Positions 14,771-23,046 of a stretch of DNA of 64,000 nucleotides are shown here, one piece after another. The notes below the pieces were generated by a model. It saw only the letters and a program-made list of their open reading frames with translations, was not told the DNA's origin and made no database searches. This stretch comes from Scleromatobacter humisilvae. GTDB taxonomy: Bacteria; Pseudomonadota; Gammaproteobacteria; Burkholderiales; Burkholderiaceae_C. The stretch's first letter is position 1. The number at the start of each line of letters is the position of its first letter. Both the position numbers and the translations under genes were made by a program. The stretch is from positions 496,001-560,000 of the forward strand of contig NZ_JAJLJH010000001.1 of NCBI RefSeq assembly GCF_023231945.1. The letters run 5' to 3'.

Positions 14771-16012
14771 TCACGCGGCCGCCGACCGCGCGGCGCGCGT
14801 GCGCAAGGTCAGTGCCGTCGTGCACATCAGCGCCGCGGCCACCAGCATCGAGCCATGCACGCCGATGGCGCTGCCGATCACGCCGACGATCACGCCGCTG
14901 AAGGTGCGCATGCCGAGCGAGGCCATGTTGAACAGGCCGATCACGCGGCCGCGGATCGCGGCCGGGGCGTTCAACTGCACCAGCGTCTGCACCATGCTGC
15001 TGAACGACAGCTCGAGAAAGCCGGCCGCGAACAGCAAGGCCAGCGCGAGCCCGTAGGCGTGGGCCTGCGAGAAGGCGCCGAGCGCCAGGGCCCAGCCCGC
15101 CGCGATCGCCATCGCGGTGCGCGGCGCGGGCTTGAGCCGGCCGACGCTTTCCAGCAGCACGCCCGCCAGCAGCGCGCCGGCCGCGTCGGCGCCGAGCAGC
15201 GCGCTGTACGACACGCCCGGGTCGCCGTGCCCGAGGTCGTGCGCGAACGCGGGCATCTGCGCCTGGTAGCTGTTGCCGATGAAGAACGACGCGGCGCCGG
15301 CCAGCGCCAGCATGCCGGTGAGCAGCGGGTCGGGAGCGATGTCGCGCAAGGTCTGCGTGATGTCGGCGAAGCCGCGCACGGCGCGCGGGCTGGGCTTGTG
15401 GTCGCTGCGGAAGCGCGGCCCGTACGGCGCGTTCACCAGCCACAGCAGCAGCGGCAGGTAGAACGCCGCGTTGACAAAGATGCCGCGCGTCGGCCCCAGC
15501 ACGAGCATCAGCAGGCCGCCGACCGCCGGGCCGACCAGCACGCCGAGACTGCGCGCGGTGGCGTTGAGGCGGACGGCGCTCTGCAGCGTGTCCTTGGGCA
15601 CGATGTCGTGCAGCAGCATCTGGCTCGACGTCTGCCACAGCACGCCCGCGCAGCCGTGCAGCACCAGCAGCAGCATCGCATGCCACATCTGCAGCGTGTC
15701 GGTGAGGAAGAACAGGCCCCAGCCGAGCGACGCCGTGATGAACAGCGCCATGCCGACCTGGATCAGCCGGCGCGGGTCGAAGCGGTCGGCGAGCGCGCCC
15801 GCGGGCACCGCGAACAGCAGGAACGGCAGCCAGTGCGAGACCACCGCGAAGCCGCCGAGCGCCGGCGAGTGGAACTTCTGCCAGCACATCCAGTAGCTGA
15901 TGACGTGCTCGATGTTGTCGGCCATCATCGCCAGCAGGTACGTCGTGAAGTGGGCGCGGTAGCCGCGGATGCGCAGCGCCGCGAAGGCCGGCGTCGCCGG
16001 CGGAGCCGTCAT
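14771..16012 (-). CDS. MFS transporter under PadR control
   Basis: A 413-residue major facilitator protein with about 12 predicted membrane segments. The motif-A-like loop between TM2 and TM3 reads GALADRFDPRRL. Architecture is like the MFS_3/enterobactin-exporter-type drug efflux proteins. The start at 16012 overlaps the stop of the PadR gene by four bases (ATGA), so regulator and pump are one operon. PadR genes often control efflux pumps that respond to phenolics or drugs. The substrate is unknown. Confidence 0.85.
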   Translation of the reverse strand: MTAPPATPAFAALRIRGYRAHFTTYLLAMMADNIEHVISYWMCWQKFHSPALGGFAVVSHWLPFLLFAVPAGALADRFDPRRLIQVGMALFITASLGWGLFFLTDTLQMWHAMLLLVLHGCAGVLWQTSSQMLLHDIVPKDTLQSAVRLNATARSLGVLVGPAVGGLLMLVLGPTRGIFVNAAFYLPLLLWLVNAPYGPRFRSDHKPSPRAVRGFADITQTLRDIAPDPLLTGMLALAGAASFFIGNSYQAQMPAFAHDLGHGDPGVSYSALLGADAAGALLAGVLLESVGRLKPAPRTAMAIAAGWALALGAFSQAHAYGLALALLFAAGFLELSFSSMVQTLVQLNAPAAIRGRVIGLFNMASLGMRTFSGVIVGVIGSAIGVHGSMLVAAALMCTTALTLRTRAARSAAA

Positions 16013-16662
16013 GCCTCGCCCCGCACCTGCGCGGCGGCGCGGCGCACGATCGCGACGACGCGCGCGACCGCCTCCGGCGAGGCGCCGTGCTGCGCGCGCA
16101 GCGCGTCGCGCAGCTCGTGCATCGCGGCGTGCAGCTCGGAGCGGCCTTCGCCGACGTCGCGCGCGAAGCGAGCTTCCTCGCGCACGTGTCCCATGCGCTC
16201 GGCGAAGCGGGCGAGCTGCGTCCACAGCGCCTCGACGGACGCGCGCTGCTCGTCCAGCCAGGCCAGGCCCGCCACGCTGATCGTGTACAGCTTCTTCGCG
16301 CCTGCCGCCTCGACGCTCGCGTAGCCCGCGTCCTCGAGGTAGCTCAGCGCCGGATAGACCATGCCCGGGCTCGGCACGTACCAGCCGCCCGAGCGCTGCT
16401 CGATCTCCTTGATGAGCTCGTAGCCGTGGCGCGCGCGCTCGGCCAGCAGCGCGAGGATCAGCAGCTGCAGCTCGCCGGAGCCGAACTTGCGGCCGCGTTC
16501 GAAGCCGTCGAAGTCGCGGCCGTGGTCGGAGCGGTCGCCATGGTGGCGGCCGAAGCCGTCGTGCCCGCCGCGACGCATGCAGTGGCGGTCGCCGTGGCGG
16601 CCGCGGTGATGAGGATGGCCACCATGGCCGGAGAAGAAGGCGTGGAACGGGTTCATGATCAT
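16009..16662 (-). CDS. PadR-family regulator with a His-rich N-terminal tail
   Basis: A 217-residue regulator. The PadR winged helix is at about residues 57-125 (GELQLLILALLAERARHGYELIKEI, then VYPALSYLEDAGY), followed by a dimerisation helix region. Residues 1-50 are exceptional: about 14 His in the first 46 residues (GHGGHPHHRGRHGDRHC and so on) with Arg, Gly and Asp, plus one Cys. This looks like a metal-binding tail and suggests control by a divalent metal, which is inference. Start codons at 16662 and 16656 are both possible. The gene is co-transcribed with the MFS pump and divergent from the aldo/keto reductase at 16761. Confidence 0.88.
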   Translation of the reverse strand: MIMNPFHAFFSGHGGHPHHRGRHGDRHCMRRGGHDGFGRHHGDRSDHGRDFDGFERGRKFGSGELQLLILALLAERARHGYELIKEIEQRSGGWYVPSPGMVYPALSYLEDAGYASVEAAGAKKLYTISVAGLAWLDEQRASVEALWTQLARFAERMGHVREEARFARDVGEGRSELHAAMHELRDALRAQHGASPEAVARVVAIVRRAAAQVRGEA

Positions 16663-16697
16663 GTCTTTCGATAGTGTCGTAAGACATATCTTAAGAT
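16661..16697. promoter_or_regulatory. Candidate PadR operator in the divergent region
   Basis: ATGTCTT (16661-16667) and AAGACAT (16681-16687) form a perfect inverted repeat with a 13-base spacer, directly at the PadR start codon. Next to it ATCTTAAGAT (16688-16697) is a perfect 10-bp palindrome. PadR sites are typically of the ATGT/ACAT type. The region is AT-rich compared with its surroundings and lies between the divergent PadR and aldo/keto reductase genes. Confidence 0.5.
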
Positions 16698-16760
16698 CTA
16701 TTCGAATTCCCCGTCAACAGGCGGCGCAGAATCGGCGCCTTGCCTTTTGGAGGACGATCC

Positions 16761-17618
16761 ATGCGCCACCTTCCGCTGCCGCGCGGCGCGACGCCGCTGT
16801 CCCTGCCCGTGCTCGGCCTGGGCACCTGGCGCTTCGGCGAATCGCGTGCCGCGCGCCGTGCGGAGATCGCCTCCGTCCGCACCGCGCTCGAGCTGGGCTA
16901 TCGGCTCATCGACACCGCCGAGATGTACGGCGAGGGCGGCGCCGAGGAGGTCGTGGGCACCGCGCTGAACGACGCCATCCGCGCGGGCGACGTGCGCCGC
17001 GACGAGGTGGTCGTGGTGAGCAAGGTCTATCCGCACAACGCGAGCCGCGCCGGCACCCGGGCCGCCTGCGACCGCAGCCGGCAGCGCCTGGACCTCGACC
17101 ACATCGACGTCTACCTGCTGCACTGGCGCGGCCAATATCCGCTGGCCGAGACCGTCGATGCGATGCAGGCGCTGGCCGCGGCGGGCCACGTCCGGCGCTG
17201 GGGCGTCAGCAACTTCGACGTCGACGACATGGAGGAACTGGCCGCGATCAGCAAGGACTGCGCCTTGAACCAGGTCTGGTACTCGCTGGGCGAACGCGAT
17301 CCGGAGTTCGCCCTGCTGCCGTGGCTGCGAGCGTGCGGCATGCCGTTGATGGCCTACAGCCCGATCGACCAGGGCCGCGCGGCGGAGGACCCGGTGCTTG
17401 GAGACATTGCCGCATCGCGCGGCCTGACAGCGGTGCAGGTGGCGCTGGCGGCCATCCTTGCGCATCCCGGCGTGATCGCGATCCCGAAGGCGACGGGCGC
17501 GGCGCACCTGCGCGAGAACCTCGCGGCCGTCGACATCGTGCTGAGCGATGCCGAGTTGCAGGCGATCGATCGGCGGTTCCCGCGGCCGTTGCGCAAGGCG
17601 CCGCTGGCGATGAATTGA
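16761..17618 (+). CDS. Aldo/keto reductase
   Basis: A 285-residue NADPH-dependent reductase with a (beta/alpha)8 barrel. The catalytic tetrad is D51 and Y56 (IDTAEMYGEGG), K88 (VVVSKVYP) and H121 (YLLHWRG). Cofactor-binding segment KATGAAHLRENLAA is near the C-terminus. The GGAGG ribosome-binding site at 16749-16753 fixes the start at 16761. It reduces aldehydes or ketones, but the substrate is unknown. Divergence from the PadR-pump operon across shared palindromes suggests common control, for example in detoxification. Confidence 0.9.
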   Translation: MRHLPLPRGATPLSLPVLGLGTWRFGESRAARRAEIASVRTALELGYRLIDTAEMYGEGGAEEVVGTALNDAIRAGDVRRDEVVVVSKVYPHNASRAGTRAACDRSRQRLDLDHIDVYLLHWRGQYPLAETVDAMQALAAAGHVRRWGVSNFDVDDMEELAAISKDCALNQVWYSLGERDPEFALLPWLRACGMPLMAYSPIDQGRAAEDPVLGDIAASRGLTAVQVALAAILAHPGVIAIPKATGAAHLRENLAAVDIVLSDAELQAIDRRFPRPLRKAPLAMN

Positions 17619-17640
17619 AGCGTGCGAGCGACGCAGCCTG

Positions 17641-17666
17641 CGCGAGCCTCGCGCGCCGGGCTCGCG
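17641..17666. terminator. Bidirectional hairpin between convergent genes
   Basis: CGCGAGCC (17641-17648) pairs perfectly with GGCTCGCG (17659-17666) around a 10-base loop. It lies between the ends of the aldo/keto reductase and the convergent cobalamin-binding-like gene. No U-tract is visible. Confidence 0.4.
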
Positions 17667-17670
17667 GGTG

Positions 17671-18471
17671 TCAGCCGCCCCGCCGCGCCGCCCACCCGGC
17701 GCACAGGCGGTGCAGCTGCTCGAGGCCGTCCGTCAACGCGGCCGGCCCGGGCTGCAGGATGTCGCAGGACTTGATCTCGTGCAGCTCGCCGCCGGCCACG
17801 GCCGGCACGTCCTGCCAGCCCGCGCGCGCCGCCACGTTGGCGCCGCGAAACTTCTTGCCGCACCAGCTGCCGACGATCAGGTCGGGCGCGCGGCGCGGCG
17901 GCTCGGCGAGGTCGTGCACGACGCGATCCTTGCCGCCGGCCATCAGGCCGAGTTCGGCGAAGACGTCGACACCGCCCGCAATCACGATCAGCTCCGACAC
18001 CCAGCGGATCGCGCTGATCATCGGATCGTCCCACTCCTCGAAGTAGACGCGCGGACGGCGCGGCCACGCGGCCGACGCCGCCGCGATCTCGGCGTGGCGC
18101 GCCTGGCAGGCGGCGATCCACGCCTCCGCGCAATCGCTCGCCTGCACCAGGCCGGCGACCAGCCGCAGCGTGGCGAAGATCTCGGCGACGCTGCGCTGGT
18201 TGGTGATGAACACGTTCAGGCCGGCGCGGATCAGCTTGTCGGCGAGCGCGGCCTGCATGTCGGAGAAGCCGATCACCAGGTCGGGCTCGAGCGCGACGAT
18301 CTTGTCGATCTTGCCGTCGAGGAAGGCCGACACGCGCGGCTTCTCCTCGCGCGCACGGCGCGGCCGCACGGTGTAGCCGGAGATGCCGACGATGCGGTGT
18401 TCCTCGCCGAGCAGGTAGAGCCACTCGGTGGTTTCCTCGGTGAGGCAGACGATGCGTTGCGGGCCGGTCAT
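17671..18471 (-). CDS. BtuF-like cobalamin/iron-chelate binding protein without signal peptide
   Basis: A 266-residue protein of the periplasmic-binding-protein class III fold (BtuF/FhuD-like). Diagnostic segments are RIVCLTEETTEWLYLLGEEHRIVG, then VSAFLDGKIDKIVALEPDLVIGF, and the C-terminal helical domain with RVYFEEWDDP. The N-terminus (MTGPQRIV) has no signal peptide, and the next upstream codons do not supply one, so it is predicted to be cytoplasmic, unlike classical BtuF. It has no transporter genes next to it. The gene is divergent from the MFS gene at 18586. Solitary BtuF-like proteins of this kind occur in Burkholderiales. Their ligand is not shown here. Confidence 0.75.
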   Translation of the reverse strand: MTGPQRIVCLTEETTEWLYLLGEEHRIVGISGYTVRPRRAREEKPRVSAFLDGKIDKIVALEPDLVIGFSDMQAALADKLIRAGLNVFITNQRSVAEIFATLRLVAGLVQASDCAEAWIAACQARHAEIAAASAAWPRRPRVYFEEWDDPMISAIRWVSELIVIAGGVDVFAELGLMAGGKDRVVHDLAEPPRRAPDLIVGSWCGKKFRGANVAARAGWQDVPAVAGGELHEIKSCDILQPGPAALTDGLEQLHRLCAGWAARRGG

Positions 18472-18585
18472 GCGGGCATTGTCGCCGCGCTGCCTGCGAC
18501 CCGCGCGCCGCGGGCGCTCGCTAACCCTCGGGAGTCGCGCCAGACCGAACGGGGACAATCGGACCACCGTTTCCCTGGATCCGAA

Positions 18586-19878
18586 ATGTCCTCTGATTCC
18601 GCGGCGCCCTCGGCAGCCGCCCACAAGGCCACCCACCCGTTCCTGTTCCTCGTGCTGTTCATCCCGTTCGGCGCGGTGCCGGGATTCCTCACGGTGGCGC
18701 TCGCCTACGAGCTCAAGAAGAAGGGCATCGACACCGGCGACATCGCGATCCTGGTCGGCCTGAGCTACATCTGCCTGCTCTTCAGGTGGGTCTGGGCACC
18801 GCTGGTCGACACGCTGCTCACGCGCAAGATCTGGTACGTCGGCTCGACGCTCCTGTGCGGCCTCGGGCTGTGGCTGGCCGGACGCGCGGCCACGGGGCAG
18901 CATCCGTCGCTGGTGCTCATCAACGCAGCGCTGGCGATGAGCACGTTCATGTCGACGCTGCTCGCGATGGCTGTCGAGAGCCTGATGGCCGCCACGATCC
19001 CCGACGACAAGCGCGGCAGCGCCGGCGGCTGGTCGCAGGCCGGCAACCTCGGCGGGCAGGGGCTGGGCGGCGGCCTGGCGCTGTGGCTGGTCGAGAGCTG
19101 CGGCCTGAACGAATCGCAGTCCGGCGCGGTGCTGGGACTGGTGTGCGCGCTGTGCTGCCTCGCGCTGCGCTGGGTCGACGACACCAGGCCGCTGCTGAAG
19201 GTCGAAGGCCACGTCGAGGCCGCCGGCCACCTGGGCGTCGCCGCCAACCTGAAGGCGATCGGCAGCGACTTGTGGGAGCTGCTGCGTTCGCGCATCGGCA
19301 TCCTCGCGCTGATGATCTGCCTGCTGCCGATCGGCAGCGGCGCCGCGCAGAACCTGTGGTCGCCGATCGCCGGCGAATGGCACGCGTCGGCCGACGTCGT
19401 CGCCTTCGTCACCGGCGCGATGAGCGGCGTGATCTCCGCATTCGGCTGCCTGGCCGGCGGCTGGATCTGCGATCGCATCGACCGCAAGGTCGCCTACAGC
19501 CTGTTCGGCTTCGGGCTCGCGGTCGTCGCCGTGGGGATGGCGCTGTGCCCGCGCACGTCCAGCCAGTACGTCTTCTGGACGTCGGCCTACGCCTTCGTCG
19601 TCGGCCTGTGCTACGCCGCGTACTGCGCGGTGGTGCTGGAGGCCATCGGCCAGACCGCCGCCGCCACCAAGTTCAGCTTCATGTCGGCCGTGTCCAACAC
19701 GCCCATCATGGTGATGACCTTCGTCGACGGCGCGGCCAATACGCGGTGGGGTACCAACGGCATGCTGTGGACGGACGCATGGTGCGGCGTCATCGGCATC
19801 GTGGTGTTCGCTCTGGTGGCGGGCGCGACGCGGCGCCGCGCCACGGCGGCCCCGTCCGGCCTGTCGCCGGTGCACTGA
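18586..19878 (+). CDS. AmpG-like MFS transporter
   Basis: A 430-residue inner-membrane protein with about 12 membrane segments. The N-terminal part (FIPFGAVPGFLTVALAYELKKKGID, then WAPLVDTLLTRKIWY) resembles AmpG and the acetyl-CoA/PAT group of MFS permeases. The central loop around residue 200 is hydrophilic (EGHVEAAGH). AmpG proteins take up anhydro-muropeptides. This member is more distant and may carry another solute. It is followed after five bases by the small membrane protein at 19884, which is likely co-transcribed. Confidence 0.75.
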   Translation: MSSDSAAPSAAAHKATHPFLFLVLFIPFGAVPGFLTVALAYELKKKGIDTGDIAILVGLSYICLLFRWVWAPLVDTLLTRKIWYVGSTLLCGLGLWLAGRAATGQHPSLVLINAALAMSTFMSTLLAMAVESLMAATIPDDKRGSAGGWSQAGNLGGQGLGGGLALWLVESCGLNESQSGAVLGLVCALCCLALRWVDDTRPLLKVEGHVEAAGHLGVAANLKAIGSDLWELLRSRIGILALMICLLPIGSGAAQNLWSPIAGEWHASADVVAFVTGAMSGVISAFGCLAGGWICDRIDRKVAYSLFGFGLAVVAVGMALCPRTSSQYVFWTSAYAFVVGLCYAAYCAVVLEAIGQTAAATKFSFMSAVSNTPIMVMTFVDGAANTRWGTNGMLWTDAWCGVIGIVVFALVAGATRRRATAAPSGLSPVH

Positions 19879-19883
19879 CGGCG

Positions 19884-20306
19884 ATGGACACGAAGCGACG
19901 CGGCGCGCTCGCCGTCACCTTGCTGTGGCTGCTGGGCGTCGCCCTGGCCGCGCGCGGTGGAAGTTCGCACGGACTGGTCGCTCCCCATGTCGATCGCGCG
20001 GCCTTGCCCTACGAATGGCGCGGCGTCGCGTTCGAGTCGGTCGTGATCGGCGCCGAGGCGTTCGCGCTGTTCTGGCTGCTGCTCCGGATGACGCGATGGA
20101 GCCCGCTCGTGCGCACCTTCGCCGCCGGCGCGCTGTTCGTGGCGCTGGCGACCTTCTGCATCCTGACGACCGTCACCGACATGCCCGGCTGGTACTACGT
20201 CAACACCTTGTGGACGATGCTGGTGCTGCTGATCCTGGCGGTGCGGCTGGTGCTCGAGCTGATCGCGCTGGCGATCGGGCGCGGGCGCGCGCGCCGTCGC
20301 GCGTGA
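19884..20306 (+). CDS. Small multi-spanning membrane protein, function unknown
   Basis: A 140-residue hydrophobic protein with about four membrane segments: 6-23, 49-67, 76-95 and 105-130. It ends in a short Arg-rich tail (GRGRARRRA). No family was recognised. It starts five bases after the AmpG-like gene and is convergent with fahA. Its context suggests an accessory or stand-alone membrane role, but no function is offered. Confidence 0.65.
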   Translation: MDTKRRGALAVTLLWLLGVALAARGGSSHGLVAPHVDRAALPYEWRGVAFESVVIGAEAFALFWLLLRMTRWSPLVRTFAAGALFVALATFCILTTVTDMPGWYYVNTLWTMLVLLILAVRLVLELIALAIGRGRARRRA

Positions 20307-20328
20307 CGCCCGCGCGCGCGGACGCCCG

Positions 20329-21648
20329 CTAGGCGCGCGCCATCGCCGGCAGGAGCGTCCCAGCGCAGTCGCCGAAGCCGATGCGCCGCGCGGCCGCCGA
20401 CTCGCAGAAGCCGCGCAGGATCACGCAGTCGCCATCCTGCAGGAACGTGCGCGTCTCGCCGTTCTCCAGCGCGAACGGCGCCTTGCCGCCCTGGCTCAGC
20501 TCCAGCAGCGAGCCGCCCTGGTTCGCGGCCGGGCCGCTTTGCGTGCCGCTGCCCATCAGGTCGCCCGGCTGCAGGTTGCAGCCGTTGCTCGCGTGGTGGG
20601 CCAGCAGCTGCGCGGGCGTCCAGTAGGCGTCGGCGAACGAGCTCGCCGACACGCGCACCGCCGACTGCCCCTGTGCGCGCATCTGGTGGGTCTGGATCCA
20701 GACCTCGAGGCCGATGGCAATCGCGCCACGCTCGCGGTTGGTGGCCGAGTCGAGATAGGGCAGCGGCTGCGGATCGGCGGCGTCGCGCACGAACGGCGCG
20801 CGGAACGGCGCGAGCGCCTCCATCGTGACGATCCAGGGCGAGATCGTCGTCGAGAAGTTCTTGGCGAGGAACGGGCCCAGAGGCTGGTATTCCCAGGCCT
20901 GCACGTCCCGCGCCGACCAGTCGTTGAGCAGCGTCGCGCCGAACAGCGAGGCCTCGGCCTGCGCCATGTCCAGCGGCATGCCGGGCGCGTTGGGCGGCCC
21001 GACGAAGAAGCCGAGTTCGAGCTCGTAGTCGAGACGCCTGGACGGTGCGAACACCGGCGCGTCGCCCTCGCCCTTGACCTGGCCCCACGGGCGCGGGAAG
21101 GCCTGGCCGCTGACGCCGATCGACGAGCTGCGGCCGTGGTAGCCGATCGGCACCCACTTGTAGTTCGGCAGCAGCGGGTTGTCGGGCCGAAACAGCTTGC
21201 CCACCGTCGTCGCGTGGTGGATGCCGGTGTAGAAGTCGGTGTAGTCGCCGATGCGGCACGGCAGCGCCATCTCGGCCTCGTCCTGCGGCACGAGCAGCGA
21301 TTCGGCTCTTGCGCGCCACAGCGAGGCGGTGCCCGACGGCTGCGCCGACAGCCCTTCGAACAGCGCGTGGCGCAGCGCGATGCGCGCGGCGCGGCCCTGC
21401 GCCATGAAGCCGTTCAGCTCGCCCTGCGCCATCGAGCCGAGCAGCACGGCGACCTGCGGGTCGAGCTGGCCCAGCGCGTGCAGGTCCAGCACCTGGTCGC
21501 CGATCGCGACGCCCACGCGCACCGCGTCGTGCGAACCCGCGCGGCGGAAGCGGCCGAACGGCAGGTTCTGGATCGGGAAGTCGGTGTCCGCTGCATTGGC
21601 GCAAGAGACCCAGCTCTGCGCGTCCGGCGCGTGTGTGTGATCCAGCAT
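20329..21648 (-). CDS. fahA: Fumarylacetoacetase
   Basis: A 439-residue hydrolase that splits fumarylacetoacetate into fumarate and acetoacetate, the last step of tyrosine/phenylalanine breakdown through homogentisate. An N-terminal SH3-like domain (about 1-110) precedes the catalytic FAH domain. Visible landmarks are DYTDFYTGIHHATTVG, YHGRSSSI, the metal-binding ELELGFFVG and LLNDWSARDVQAWEY, and PGDLMGSGTQSG. Length matches the family. The start lies one base after the hmgA stop, so hmgA-fahA form an operon. Confidence 0.96.
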   Translation of the reverse strand: MLDHTHAPDAQSWVSCANAADTDFPIQNLPFGRFRRAGSHDAVRVGVAIGDQVLDLHALGQLDPQVAVLLGSMAQGELNGFMAQGRAARIALRHALFEGLSAQPSGTASLWRARAESLLVPQDEAEMALPCRIGDYTDFYTGIHHATTVGKLFRPDNPLLPNYKWVPIGYHGRSSSIGVSGQAFPRPWGQVKGEGDAPVFAPSRRLDYELELGFFVGPPNAPGMPLDMAQAEASLFGATLLNDWSARDVQAWEYQPLGPFLAKNFSTTISPWIVTMEALAPFRAPFVRDAADPQPLPYLDSATNRERGAIAIGLEVWIQTHQMRAQGQSAVRVSASSFADAYWTPAQLLAHHASNGCNLQPGDLMGSGTQSGPAANQGGSLLELSQGGKAPFALENGETRTFLQDGDCVILRGFCESAAARRIGFGDCAGTLLPAMARA

Positions 21649-21649
21649 G

Positions 21650-22963
21650 TCAGACCTTGAAGTTGTCCTGCAGCGGTGCCCAGCAATCGGCGTACGACTT
21701 GTCGAGATGGCCGCCGTTCAGCGCGAACGCCGTGGGGCGCAGGCGCCAGCGGCTCTCGACCATGAAGGCCAGCGTGTTGTCCAGCTTGCGCGGCGCGAGC
21801 TCGGCGGCGCTGGCCTTGTTGAACGCGTCGGCGTCGGGGCCGTGCGGCACCATGCTGTTGTGCAGCGACAGCCCGCCGGGCCGGAAGCCCTCTTCCTTCG
21901 CGTCGTACTGGCCGTGGACGAGGCCCATGCATTCGCTCATCACGTTGCGGTGGTACCAGGGCGGCCGGAAGGTGTCCTCGGCCACCATCCAGCGCGGCGG
22001 GAAGATCACGAAGTCGCAGTTGGCCCAGCCGGGCGTGTCGGACGGCGACGTGAGCACCGTGAAGATCGACGGATCAGGATGGTCGAAGCTGACCGTGCCG
22101 ATCGTGTTGAAGCGGCGCGTGTCGTAGACATACGGGGTGAGGTTTCCGTGCCAGGCGACGACGTTGAACGGCGAGGCCTGCGCCGGCGCGCGCCACAGCG
22201 TGCCGCCGAACTTGCGCACCAGCTCCCACGGCTGCGCGGGGCCGTCGTCGTAGGCGGCGTGCGGGGCGAGGAAGTCGCGCGTGTTGGCCAGGCCGTTCGA
22301 GCCGATCGGCCCCAGCTCGGGCAGGCGGAACGCGGCGCCGTAGTTCTCGCAGACGTAGCCGCGCACCGATTCGCCCGGCACGGCCGGGTCGACCTTGAAC
22401 AGCATGCCGCGCGGCAGCAGCACGATCTCTCCCGGCGCCGCGTGCAGCACGCCCAGCTCGGTGGTGACGCGCAACGCGCCTTCCTGCGGGATCAGCAGCA
22501 GCTCGCCGTCGACGTCGACGAACGCGCGGTTGCCCATGGGCCTGCTCGCGCCGTACAGGTGCACCGCGACGCCGGTCTGCGCATCGGGATCGCCGTTGAC
22601 GACCATCGTGCGCAGGCCGTCGACGAAGTCCAGCGACTCGTTGGCCAGCGGGATCGGATGCCAGCGCAGCGGATCGGGCGGGATGTCGACGCCGTCCTTC
22701 GAGCCCGTCTTCAGCAGCGCGTGCGCCATCGGCGCGTACGGGCCGCTGCGCACCGACGGCTGGCGGCGGTAGAGCCAGGTGCGCTGGTTGGCGTGGCGCG
22801 GCGCGGTGAACGCCGTGCCCGACAGCAGCTCTGCATAGAGGCCGAACGGCGCGCGCTGCGGGCTGTTGCGGCCCTGCGGCAGCGCGCCGGGCACGGCCTC
22901 GCTGCTGAAGTGGTTGCCGAAGCCGCCGTGCAGGCCTTCGGCTGGCGTGGACGAGCCCGTCAT
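21650..22963 (-). CDS. hmgA: Homogentisate 1,2-dioxygenase
   Basis: A 437-residue Fe(II) dioxygenase that opens the aromatic ring of homogentisate to maleylacetoacetate. The N-terminus [18 protein letters not shown], then [11 protein letters not shown], and the C-terminal cupin region with [19 protein letters not shown] and [20 protein letters not shown] contain the iron-ligand His and Glu. The ATG at 22963 is preferred over the GTG at 22972 because AAGGGTG precedes it. It is the first gene of the hmgA-fahA operon and is divergent from an IclR regulator. No maleylacetoacetate isomerase gene is adjacent; the GST at 54281 is a distant candidate only. Confidence 0.96.
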   Translation of the reverse strand: MTGSSTPAEGLHGGFGNHFSSEAVPGALPQGRNSPQRAPFGLYAELLSGTAFTAPRHANQRTWLYRRQPSVRSGPYAPMAHALLKTGSKDGVDIPPDPLRWHPIPLANESLDFVDGLRTMVVNGDPDAQTGVAVHLYGASRPMGNRAFVDVDGELLLIPQEGALRVTTELGVLHAAPGEIVLLPRGMLFKVDPAVPGESVRGYVCENYGAAFRLPELGPIGSNGLANTRDFLAPHAAYDDGPAQPWELVRKFGGTLWRAPAQASPFNVVAWHGNLTPYVYDTRRFNTIGTVSFDHPDPSIFTVLTSPSDTPGWANCDFVIFPPRWMVAEDTFRPPWYHRNVMSECMGLVHGQYDAKEEGFRPGGLSLHNSMVPHGPDADAFNKASAAELAPRKLDNTLAFMVESRWRLRPTAFALNGGHLDKSYADCWAPLQDNFKV

Positions 22964-22975
22964 CGATTTCACCCT

Positions 22976-23001
22976 TGTTGAATCAGTTCACCAATGTTGA
23001 A
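22976..23001. promoter_or_regulatory. Candidate IclR binding region upstream of hmgA
   Basis: TGTTGAA occurs twice as a direct repeat, at 22976-22982 and 22995-23001, starting 19 bases apart, with GTTCAC (22987-22992) between. Together they make a run of related GTTGAA/TTCAC half-sites in the divergent hmgA/iclR region. IclR-family regulators such as HmgR bind such sites near hmgA. Confidence 0.45.
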
Positions 23002-23046
23002 CCGAGGCGCTATCATAGACCGCACCGCCCAGCCCTGTCCATCCAC

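Noticed and set aside
17671-19875. A 734-codon minus-strand frame covering both the cobalamin-binding-like protein and the antisense of the AmpG-like gene
   Set aside because: The upstream half is the shadow of the MFS gene on the other strand. Only the part after ATG 18471 has a recognisable fold.
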